Shown here one piece after another: positions 18,013-25,945 of a stretch of DNA of 64,000 bases. The translations under genes were made by a program, and so were the position numbers. Source of the DNA: Sinobacterium norvegicum (GTDB lineage: Bacteria; Pseudomonadota; Gammaproteobacteria; Pseudomonadales; Sinobacteriaceae); NCBI RefSeq assembly GCF_923077115.1, contig NZ_CAKLPX010000001.1, positions 434,001 through 498,000 of the forward strand, read 5' to 3'. The notes under the pieces were generated by a model that saw only the letters and a program-made list of their open reading frames with translations, ran no database searches and was not told the DNA's origin. Within the stretch, counting starts at the first letter, position 1. Each line of letters opens with the position of its first letter.

Positions 18013-18031
18013 GATAATTTTTTTCATTATC
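18013..18031. promoter_or_regulatory. Fur-box-like palindrome in the tpsB leader
   Basis: GATAATTTTTTTCATTATC keeps the GATAAT-N7-ATTATC arms of the classical 19-base Fur box and matches 15 of 19 positions of that consensus. It ends 16 bases upstream of the tpsB start and is close to the ribosome site. No confident -35/-10 pair was found around it, so Fur control of the adhesin is a hypothesis. Confidence 0.4.
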
Positions 18032-18054
18032 AAAGCCTACGCCTGACAATACTG

Positions 18055-18071
18055 CCCCCAAGATATGGGGG
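18055..18071. repeat. Inverted repeat CCCCC-N7-GGGGG in tpsB-crbR intergenic region
   Basis: Five-base C/G arms separated by AAGATAT lie about 60 bases upstream of tpsB. It may be a small leader hairpin or an operator half-site pair. There is no T run, so it does not look like a terminator. The rest of the gap (17997-18290) is AT-rich and presumably holds the tpsB and crbR promoters. Confidence 0.35.
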
Positions 18072-18185
18072 ATTTATATCTATCGCGCTATTTCCCGGTA
18101 CACTTATTCAATATATGCCGAGCCGCATAATTTATAGCACTAACATTTTAAGTGATTTTTATAAAAAACGCTATATATCAATAGC

Positions 18186-18203
18186 TTATGACGGTCGTCA
18201 TAA
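18186..18203. promoter_or_regulatory. Perfect palindrome upstream of crbR; candidate operator
   Basis: TTATGACGGTCGTCATAA has 8-base arms around a central GT. It lies about 96 bases upstream of the crbR GTG and about 200 bases upstream of tpsB on the other strand. Its size and symmetry fit a dimeric regulator such as a TetR-family repressor, but no such regulator is encoded nearby. It differs from the palindrome beside acs. Confidence 0.5.
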
Positions 18204-18290
18204 ATCAGGCTTGATTGTATGGTCAGCCTATTGTCACCGCTGCACGATACAAATATAATCAATTATCACTTCAAAAAATGAGATCACTGC

Positions 18291-18944
18291 GTGACTGAAT
18301 CAGCCATATCTATTGTGATAGCCGACGACCATCCCTTGTTCAGGCAGGCACTCTCAAGCACTCTCGCTAACCATTACCCGGCATCTTGTATCTACGAAGC
18401 GCAAGATATTGCCTCACTTCAGCAACAACTCAGCCTGCTGAGCCAAGTAGACGTCGTACTGCTAGATCTCAATATGCCAGGGTGTATTGGTTTTGCCGGC
18501 CTGATTCACATCAATGCCAACTACCCACAGGTACCGGTTATCATGATTTCAGCCGATGATAGCCAAGCTATGATGGCAAAGGCTTTAACGAATGGTGCCG
18601 CTGGCTTTATTTCAAAAACATCGTCTGCTGAGACGATTTACAATGCCATTGATACCATAATGCTCGGTGACATTTGGGATCCTGATAAATTATTACAAAA
18701 GAACCTTGAGCCTAACGAAATCGATGAACAGAATGCACGCTTGATTGCCAGCTTAACCCCAATGCAATTTAAAGTGGCCAGTTTACTGATTAACGGGTTG
18801 TTAAATAAACAGATAGCGGCTGAGTTATCAGTTACAGAAGCCACGGTAAAAGCGCATATAACATCCATTTTCCGTAAACTTGATGTCAGTAGTAGAACAC
18901 AGGCGGTCCTGGTACTTGATAAACTGGGTATTTGCGGCCAATAG
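18291..18944 (+). CDS. crbR: LuxR/NarL-type response regulator, CrbR (ErdR)-like
   Basis: 217 residues: a receiver domain (about 6-125; acidic pair D12-D13, phospho-acceptor D59 in LLDLNMPG, lysine in ISKTSS) and a LuxR helix-turn-helix (about 150-212, LTPMQFKVASLLINGLLNKQIAAELSV and TVKAHITSIFRKL). The GTG start has only a weak GAGAT upstream; the nearby ATG at 18279 closes after six codons. It lies tail to tail with the CrbS-like kinase with a 2-base gap. In Vibrio and Pseudomonas the orthologous pair switches on acs and the acetate symporter, both present about 11-13 kb away. Orthology is inferred from architecture and neighbourhood. Confidence 0.85.
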   Translation: MTESAISIVIADDHPLFRQALSSTLANHYPASCIYEAQDIASLQQQLSLLSQVDVVLLDLNMPGCIGFAGLIHINANYPQVPVIMISADDSQAMMAKALTNGAAGFISKTSSAETIYNAIDTIMLGDIWDPDKLLQKNLEPNEIDEQNARLIASLTPMQFKVASLLINGLLNKQIAAELSVTEATVKAHITSIFRKLDVSSRTQAVLVLDKLGICGQ

Positions 18945-18946
18945 CC

Positions 18947-21900
18947 TTACCGTAATAATTGCCGCAGAGTGTTTCTCAGTGCCGCAGGCTTGATCGGTTT
19001 GGTCAATACGTCCACATTGATTTTCTTTGCTCTATGTTTTACTGAGTCACTATTATCCGCCGTGGCCAAAATAGCAGGTATAGACGCTTTAAATTGCCGC
19101 CTTAACGCTTCTATACCCTCAATGCCTGTTTTGTCATGATCGAGGTGATAATCGAATATCATTATTGATGGTTGGTCTGACAAACTCTCTATAGCCTGAG
19201 CGGTATTTGAGGCGGTAATCACCTTATACCCCCACGATGATAATAAACTGCTCATCGCGACAAGAATTTTATCCTCGTTGTCGACACAAAGAATCGTTTT
19301 ATTGGCATTTGTATTGCGGTTAATCCCCGCATTGCTTAGCGGCATATCATCCAGATCTACACCTAACACTCTGGGCACAGTCACGCTGAAGCAACTGCCC
19401 TTCGACAGCGTCGAATGCACACCAATATTGACTTTTAACAACCGTGCTGCACGCTTCACGATAGCCAGACCTAGACCAAGCCCCTGGTCATGCCCTTCGG
19501 CGTCGCCACGTTGAAACTCTCTAAAGATGATATCTATCGCGTGATCAGCTATACCTATGCCGGTATCCCACACTTGAATTGATACCGTATCCTGGTAACG
19601 GCGACAGCCAATCGTTACCCGACCGCGTTGGGTATAACTAATCGCATTGCCAACAATATTCTGAATAATTTGACGTAACAGCGTCCTATCACTACGAATA
19701 AAAATTCCGGATGACACAACCTTAAAACCAATTGATTTTTGCTCGGCCATAATAACAAATTCAGGTAATAGCTCTGCGATGAAGCTATCAAAGGCAATCA
19801 CCTCCTCAACCACCATATATTTACCACTATCTAGTCTTGATATTTCCCTCAACGCACTGATTAACTGTTCGGCACTGTGAATAGACAAGTCCAGGTTGGT
19901 GATATCTTCTGATAAACGCTGATAATCTGCGTTGTCGAAATGTGATTTAGCCGCCGCGACAAACAACCTAGCCGCATTAATTGGTTGCAACAGGTCATGG
20001 CTGGTGGCGATGAGAAACTTACTCTTGTCCTCATGAGCTTGTTTGAGCTTAATTTCGGCCGTTGAGCGTAATTTATTTTCTACCGCGAGCGCCTCAACCA
20101 TTTCTTGCAACTCTGAGGTTCGCTCAGAAACACGCTGCTCCAAGCCTTGCTTACTAAGCTGCAGGTCATGCTGAACTTCTTTATAATCACTAATATCACT
20201 GAAGGTTGTCACATAACCACCATCTGCCAGTGAACGGCCAACAACCTGCAATGTTTCTCCAGTCGGGATTTTTCGCTCATAGCGAATTGGTGCCCCAACT
20301 CGCAGCATCGCCAACCGCTTATCAACGGCAGCTTCTACATCCCCCTCTTTTACAATCAAATAACCACGTGCGGCATTGACACGATAAACCTCAGCGATGG
20401 GTGTGCCGATGAACAATATATTATCTGGGAATTGAAAAATTTCCTTGTAACGGTGGTTCCATGCCACCAGATTCAAATCCTTATCAACAACACAAATTCC
20501 CTGACTAATACTTTCAACGGTAACCTCAAGCAAGTCTCTATTGAACATCGATTGCTGACTAACATTAGTCACAATCTTAGCCATGTCGCCAACATCCCAA
20601 CGCTGTTTTTGCTCTAATAAACTGATAGTTTCCTGGGCCGAAGCCGCACCAATAATGCCGGCTAGCTCAGATTGAACGGTACGGGTGACAAAAAACGGCG
20701 CCTTATCCAGCGACAATAATGGGTGTTGATATTTATTTTCTAGTTTTTGCCAAAAACGTTGCTGTCGCCCCTCACTCAAAAACGGATCTAATATATTTCT
20801 TAAATCTGCAACTAATAAGGTGGTCAACTCATAATCGTCCTGTTGAGGAGTATCAACAGGCGTATGATCGACAAAGCCCTCTGCCTGGCGCTGATCAACA
20901 GCCGACTGGCGAGATAACATTGAAATGATAATATAACAGGACACATTAAGGCTGAGGCTATAGCAAACAACTTGCGTTAAATCGGTTAGCTGCATAGAAC
21001 CCAAAGGCGAATATCCCCGGCCAAATAGACCTTCAGAGAAATTAGATACAGTTTCTGCCGTCAAAAATGGCAATAGCATGTGATAAAACCACACCGTGAA
21101 GCCTAACAACAAGCCAATCAAGACGCCGTTTCTATGTCCCCTGCGCCAATAGAGACCGCCCACAATAGCCGGTGATAACTGAGCCAGCGCAGTAAAAGAC
21201 ATTAAGCCAATCTCAGACAATGCATAATGTTTACTCAAAACATGATTAAACACCCAAGCCATGATTAAAATAAAGATAATGCAAAAACGCCTGATACTTC
21301 TAATATCGGCACTCAGTTGGTGAGGCTGGAATACTGCAGCGGGATGCAATTTATGCTTTAACGGCAACAACAACTCGTTAGACAACATTATCGACAATGC
21401 AATTGTTGCCACAATTACCATGCCCGTTGCCGCGGATATACCACCAATAAAAGCCAAAACAACCAGCCAATCATTACCAAATAGCATGGGAATACTTAAG
21501 ACATAAGCATCTGCAGGAATGCTGGGGTTGGGAGAAAAAGCTGAAAAGCCTAATTGGCTCACGGGAACGATTAAAACGGCAAACAGTAAAACATAAAGGG
21601 GGAACAGCCAGCGAGAAGTTTTGGTATCACTGTCACCTTGGTATTCGACTACGGCAACATGAAACTGGCGTGGTAGACAGAATATTGCAAAACCACTTAG
21701 TACTGTTACCGTAATAAAGTCTGCCGAAATGAAGTTATAACGCCAGCGATCGACATTGGCCGTTAACGAAATTTGATTACTATTGAGCAAGACATAAACA
21801 CTCAATAACGCAATAATGGCAAATGCAGAGAATTTAATCACAGATTCAACAGCAACAGCAGCCATGATGCCACGATGACGTTCTCTTACATCCAATTGCC

Positions 21901-22426
21901 GTGTACCAAATAGCACGGTAAAAGCAGCCAAGGTCATCGCAATAACAAAGGAACCATCGAGAGGGATGAGCTCAGTAGCCTTGACATGATCAACTTGAGC
22001 GATATATTCCCAGGCCATCGAGATAGCCTGTAACTGTAATGATATATAGGGCAGTGAACCTACCACGGCGATAAAAGTAACCACTGCTGCCAGCAGTCTA
22101 CTGCGCCCGTATCGGGACCCAATAAAGTCTGCCACCGTGGTCACGTGTTGTTTTCTACCCGTGAGCACCAGTTTTTGTAACATGGGCCAGGCAACGATAA
22201 AGGTTAAGGCTGGGCCTAAATAGATCGGCAGATAATCCCATGGGTTGGAGGCTGAACGACCAACAGCGCCAAAAAATGTCCAGGAACTACAGTAAACCGC
22301 AATAGACAATGCATAAACATAGCCGTGAAATCGCTTCATCTTTTGGCCATGTTTATTGGCATACCAGGCAACGGCAAATAATACGCAGGCATAAACCAAT
22401 ACCGCTAAAAATGCTTTCTCAACCAA
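18947..22426 (-). CDS. crbS: Hybrid sensor kinase with sodium-symporter-like input domain, CrbS-like
   Basis: 1159 residues: an SSS-family membrane domain with about 13 helices (1 to about 510), a PAS module (about 635-755, ISQGICVVDKDLNLVAWN), a coiled coil, HisKA with phospho-acceptor His-810 in SHDLLQPINAARLF, a HATPase domain with DTGIGI and GLGLGLAIV, and a C-terminal receiver with Asp-1092 in IFDYHLD. This order is that of CbrA/CrbS kinases. The neighbouring LuxR-type regulator and acetate genes favour CrbS over the histidine-sensing CbrA. The start is TTG at 22426 with GAAGG five bases before it; no better in-frame start is seen. No HPt domain is present, so how phosphate reaches CrbR is open. 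Confidence 0.88.
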   Translation of the reverse strand: MVEKAFLAVLVYACVLFAVAWYANKHGQKMKRFHGYVYALSIAVYCSSWTFFGAVGRSASNPWDYLPIYLGPALTFIVAWPMLQKLVLTGRKQHVTTVADFIGSRYGRSRLLAAVVTFIAVVGSLPYISLQLQAISMAWEYIAQVDHVKATELIPLDGSFVIAMTLAAFTVLFGTRQLDVRERHRGIMAAVAVESVIKFSAFAIIALLSVYVLLNSNQISLTANVDRWRYNFISADFITVTVLSGFAIFCLPRQFHVAVVEYQGDSDTKTSRWLFPLYVLLFAVLIVPVSQLGFSAFSPNPSIPADAYVLSIPMLFGNDWLVVLAFIGGISAATGMVIVATIALSIMLSNELLLPLKHKLHPAAVFQPHQLSADIRSIRRFCIIFILIMAWVFNHVLSKHYALSEIGLMSFTALAQLSPAIVGGLYWRRGHRNGVLIGLLLGFTVWFYHMLLPFLTAETVSNFSEGLFGRGYSPLGSMQLTDLTQVVCYSLSLNVSCYIIISMLSRQSAVDQRQAEGFVDHTPVDTPQQDDYELTTLLVADLRNILDPFLSEGRQQRFWQKLENKYQHPLLSLDKAPFFVTRTVQSELAGIIGAASAQETISLLEQKQRWDVGDMAKIVTNVSQQSMFNRDLLEVTVESISQGICVVDKDLNLVAWNHRYKEIFQFPDNILFIGTPIAEVYRVNAARGYLIVKEGDVEAAVDKRLAMLRVGAPIRYERKIPTGETLQVVGRSLADGGYVTTFSDISDYKEVQHDLQLSKQGLEQRVSERTSELQEMVEALAVENKLRSTAEIKLKQAHEDKSKFLIATSHDLLQPINAARLFVAAAKSHFDNADYQRLSEDITNLDLSIHSAEQLISALREISRLDSGKYMVVEEVIAFDSFIAELLPEFVIMAEQKSIGFKVVSSGIFIRSDRTLLRQIIQNIVGNAISYTQRGRVTIGCRRYQDTVSIQVWDTGIGIADHAIDIIFREFQRGDAEGHDQGLGLGLAIVKRAARLLKVNIGVHSTLSKGSCFSVTVPRVLGVDLDDMPLSNAGINRNTNANKTILCVDNEDKILVAMSSLLSSWGYKVITASNTAQAIESLSDQPSIMIFDYHLDHDKTGIEGIEALRRQFKASIPAILATADNSDSVKHRAKKINVDVLTKPIKPAALRNTLRQLLR

Positions 22427-22534
22427 ACCTTCACCCCAGAACCGTAACGCCCAAAAGACAGATATGTCACCCTAAATAATGGTAACAGACTGCAAAGATA
22501 ACAAAATGACTTTGTTTAAAGTACTAAAAACATT

Positions 22535-23257
22535 ATGATTGTGGTTGATCATGCACCCAATAAAAACAATGAGGCTGAGATTTCAGGCACAGCTATGCAA
22601 CTCTATCTTAGTCAAAGCTTATCCAATCAATTCGAATACCCAGTTAACAGCGCTAATGACGATCACGCGTTAGAGTCAACCCACCACTGGTATGCCTCTT
22701 CTTTTTTTATTGAGGAATACCTGTGCATTTCAGTTCAGCATCGAATAAGCGGATATGTGGTTGTTTTTACAGATGTTACCACAGAGGACCTGGCCAACTT
22801 CAAACAAATTTTTGTCATGCGGATTTTGTCTGAAATTGGTTTTATTTTCAATTTATCCTGTGACCAACAAAAAATGGTCGAATTTGCCATGAACAATTAT
22901 CTGCCGCTACCTGATTTTATTGTCGATCATCACGCAGAGTCTGAACTTGCCATGCAACAGGTAAAGCAACAGGTTATTACACGCTACGAATTGACTCAGC
23001 AGTTACCGCAGGTATTTGAAGAGTTATTTGATGTCACTATTGCGTTGAATACAGAAATCAATAATCGCGCCAGCGCCATCGATTTGGTCCAGCAATATTT
23101 GACGAATATGCTGGACAATATCGGCATTGATTTACAGCTCACAGCGACACAAACATATTGCCAGCAACAGATTATGCCACTGCTGGAGAATAACGAAGAC
23201 AACAGCAGCAAGCAGAGCAATATTATTCAGTTTCCCTTCAAGGCGACTAGTCGATAA
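22535..23257 (+). CDS. Uncharacterised protein, DUF6933-like N-terminus
   Basis: 240 residues, soluble, divergent from crbS (108-base gap). From residue 22 on (MQLYLSQSLSNQF) the first 110 residues resemble the DUF6933 pattern, with an HWYAS motif and alternating strands; this recognition is tentative. The second half is helical. ATG 22535 has no clear ribosome site, and ATG 22598, with AGGC upstream, is an alternative start matching the domain boundary. Its last 11 bases overlap the end of the nitroreductase gene. No function is known to me. Confidence 0.65.
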   Translation: MIVVDHAPNKNNEAEISGTAMQLYLSQSLSNQFEYPVNSANDDHALESTHHWYASSFFIEEYLCISVQHRISGYVVVFTDVTTEDLANFKQIFVMRILSEIGFIFNLSCDQQKMVEFAMNNYLPLPDFIVDHHAESELAMQQVKQQVITRYELTQQLPQVFEELFDVTIALNTEINNRASAIDLVQQYLTNMLDNIGIDLQLTATQTYCQQQIMPLLENNEDNSSKQSNIIQFPFKATSR

Positions 23258-23888
23258 AACTAATGACCTGATCCAATGGGAAACGGACCTTGGCCGCCTG
23301 TTCTGGTCGGTTGAAATCATCTTCTGCGCCATAGCCTAGTAAGGCAATAACCGTTGAGCTAAAACCCTGCTCCCTCAATTTTAGCGACTGATCTAAGGCA
23401 TCACTGTCAAAGCCTTCAACCGGCGTGGCATCTAAGCCACATAATTTCGCCGATAAAAGAAATTGCCCCAAGGCCAAATACACTTGATGCTTAGTCCAGT
23501 GCGGAATACTGTCATCGCCTAACGAATCAACAAAGCCACTCATCATCGACAGTCGTTGCTCGTTTAATTCAACACCTCTTTGATTGGCTGCATACGCTTC
23601 AATGTCGCGACAGTCCTCACGATCAAAGCTTGTCTTAGCTGCAAAAACAATAACATGTGAGCAATCATTGATTTTCTGCTGATTGGCAGGCCAACTACAA
23701 TCAGCAATCATCTGCTTAACTTCTGGGCTGGATACACAATAGAAATGCCAGGGCTGACTATTAATTGATGAGGGAGACAACCTCAAACTCTCCATAAGCA
23801 AGGACAACGTTTCTTGGTTGACACGTTTGCTACTATCGTAGACCTTTGTTGCATAACGTTGTTGCAGTGCTGAAAGTAAATCAGTCAT
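23247..23888 (-). CDS. NAD(P)H nitroreductase (NfsB-like family)
   Basis: 213-residue FMN-dependent oxidoreductase of the nitroreductase superfamily, acting in the cytosol on nitro compounds or quinones. The FMN-binding N-terminus is seen in QQRYATKVYDSS and the conserved SPSSINSQPWHFY near residue 40. The C-terminal part has DATPVEGFD and VIALLGYG, as in NfsB. No obvious operon partner is present: the MFS gene is upstream on the same strand with 79 bases between. The physiological substrate is unknown. Confidence 0.88.
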   Translation of the reverse strand: MTDLLSALQQRYATKVYDSSKRVNQETLSLLMESLRLSPSSINSQPWHFYCVSSPEVKQMIADCSWPANQQKINDCSHVIVFAAKTSFDREDCRDIEAYAANQRGVELNEQRLSMMSGFVDSLGDDSIPHWTKHQVYLALGQFLLSAKLCGLDATPVEGFDSDALDQSLKLREQGFSSTVIALLGYGAEDDFNRPEQAAKVRFPLDQVISFID

Positions 23889-23967
23889 GACAGAATTTCC
23901 AATCTATTAAAAAATAGCGCAAATGCTAGCGGAGTTCCTGCCATTTACCTAGCGCTTTCTCATTATC

Positions 23968-25215
23968 TTAGGCTGGTTTTTTTGGCAGCGCTAACACCAG
24001 GATAAAACACAGCACAAAACCCGCAATAAAAGGTTGCAGCATCGTGACATAGCTATTGGACTGGTCATAGATAACCCCGACCAGCGGCGGGATGACCGCA
24101 AACACAGGCATCATTAACAATGAGTTGACGCCGTAGACACGTGCAAAACGATGACTGCCAAATCTATCGGCAATTAAGGTAGCTTGCAGAGGTATAGAGC
24201 CTCCAAAAGCAAAACTATAAATGATAATACCGCCAAGTAACTCATAAAATCCTTGGCTTGTTATCATCACTGTCCAGCCTATGCCCAGCGCACTGACAAT
24301 AATTAGCAGAACGACCTTGCTGCCCCAGTGCGTATTGAGCCAGCCAAAAAACAACTTGCCGAAAAAAGCGACACCTGCAATAGCCGAAACCAATAAGGCT
24401 CCATCCTCAGGGCTGATAGACAGCGAGCCAGCAAAGGCAATCATATTCATGGTAATCGTAGTCGAGCTTGTATAGATCAATGAAAAAATAGCAACGACAA
24501 TCCAAAAAAAACGATCGCTAAAAACATCACCCAAGGCGTCTGATTGAGTAGGTACAGGCACATAATCAGGATTACCGTCAGGCTTTAATCCCATGTCTTG
24601 AGGATGCTTTACAACAAACTTTAGTATGATTGGTAATACCAAGATTAGTAATACAGCTGCAATAGCCACTAACGCCATTCGCCATCCAATAGAGTTTATC
24701 AACAACACTATAATAAAAGGAATACAAAAGCCTGCGAACGACATGCCTGTCTGACCAATACCCAGCGCTATCGATCGTTTCTTATCAAACCAATTATTTA
24801 CCAACGCTGCCGATGGCATGGCACCGTACATTGCCAAGCCCGAACCACACAACAGCCAAAACCACAGCGCCATCATAAATAACGAGTCAGATAATGAAAC
24901 CGCGACTAAACCGACACTGGCAATAATAACACCGCCTGCCATCACCGCCTTAACTGCTCCCTTATCAATGGCTTTGCTGAAAAAAATAGCCACTATTGAA
25001 ACCAGCAGCATCAGCACAGACAACCCCATTGAGCTCTGACTTCGGCTGGCGCCAAATTCATTTTCTAAGATAGGAATGTAAAAGCTATAAGCACTGGAAA
25101 AAAGACCAAGCGACATACCTTGGCACAGCATGGCAACAAAGACGATTTTCCAGCCATAAAAAAACTTGCTGTCCTTGGCTGTCACAGCAGAAGAGCTCAA
25201 ATTAACATCAGACAT
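23968..25215 (-). CDS. MFS transporter, oxalate/formate-antiporter-like
   Basis: 415 residues with about 12 membrane segments. The N-terminus FYGWKIVFVAMLCQGMSLGLFSSAYSF and the following YIPILENEFGASRSQ resemble OFA/monocarboxylate-type major facilitators, which move small organic acids. A central hydrophilic loop (about 205-225) separates the two six-helix bundles. Substrate cannot be told from sequence; a carboxylate would suit the acetate theme of the region but that is inference. The 113-base upstream region to the DUF4279 gene probably carries its promoter. Confidence 0.8.
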   Translation of the reverse strand: MSDVNLSSSAVTAKDSKFFYGWKIVFVAMLCQGMSLGLFSSAYSFYIPILENEFGASRSQSSMGLSVLMLLVSIVAIFFSKAIDKGAVKAVMAGGVIIASVGLVAVSLSDSLFMMALWFWLLCGSGLAMYGAMPSAALVNNWFDKKRSIALGIGQTGMSFAGFCIPFIIVLLINSIGWRMALVAIAAVLLILVLPIILKFVVKHPQDMGLKPDGNPDYVPVPTQSDALGDVFSDRFFWIVVAIFSLIYTSSTTITMNMIAFAGSLSISPEDGALLVSAIAGVAFFGKLFFGWLNTHWGSKVVLLIIVSALGIGWTVMITSQGFYELLGGIIIYSFAFGGSIPLQATLIADRFGSHRFARVYGVNSLLMMPVFAVIPPLVGVIYDQSNSYVTMLQPFIAGFVLCFILVLALPKKPA

Positions 25216-25328
25216 CGATAACCCGTTTATAATTATAGTTATGAGAGAGGTCTAGTAAGCTAATTTCTTTTATCTAAGGGTGCAATTGATAACATTGATC
25301 TTTACACAATAGTAACATTTAGCGGCAA

Positions 25329-25742
25329 CTAAGCTTGTTGGTAAACATTCCAATCTATTTCTATGCCAAGGCGTGCCATCCGTCGTATTAAGTCACAATT
25401 CAACCCCGGTCCACCCTGGCCATCTGAATGCCAAAAGTTAATGATATTGACGGTAGATCCTGCCCCTAATAACAGCTCAACAAACGCAGTATTGGCCTCT
25501 AACAAGTTAAGTAAGTAGCTGATATGTGATGTCGTGTCTACCGAGTTAACAATCCCCTTGGTTGTAAGAAACCAGCCATCAAAAGGTTTACCTGATAATA
25601 CTCGCCAAATTTTGGTGGGTTGAGTAGCCAGAGCTGTGGTGACCTCGTCGGCGGAAATCCCTTGAGGATAAATCCGTAACGTTGCGTAGGTTCTTAAACA
25701 ATGTTTTCCTCGATCGATATTAGGAGGCTTTCGTACAGACAC
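25329..25742 (-). CDS. DUF4279 domain protein
   Basis: 137 residues. The pattern TYATLRIYPQGISADEVTTALATQPTKIWR at the N-terminus, a GWFLTTKG segment in the middle and the C-terminal LGIEIDWNVYQQA fit DUF4279, a small soluble family of unknown role often seen near toxin-immunity or accessory genes. Here it stands alone, divergent from prc. A longer upstream stretch (25743-25945) holds no gene and probably both promoters. Confidence 0.75.
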   Translation of the reverse strand: MSVRKPPNIDRGKHCLRTYATLRIYPQGISADEVTTALATQPTKIWRVLSGKPFDGWFLTTKGIVNSVDTTSHISYLLNLLEANTAFVELLLGAGSTVNIINFWHSDGQGGPGLNCDLIRRMARLGIEIDWNVYQQA

Positions 25743-25945
25743 AATAATAACTCCGGCAAATAGTTCACAGCATTATAACTGCTGACTACATAACTGATAA
25801 GTCTGCTAGGCTTTATTAACAAAAAACGCTATGCTAACTAACAAACATAATGAATACAGAAAGATAATCTTAAATATCAGCATCTTACAATCATCCGCCG
25901 TCGTGATATTTGTCCTTTTATCAGCACCGAAGAAATAGTCTATTT

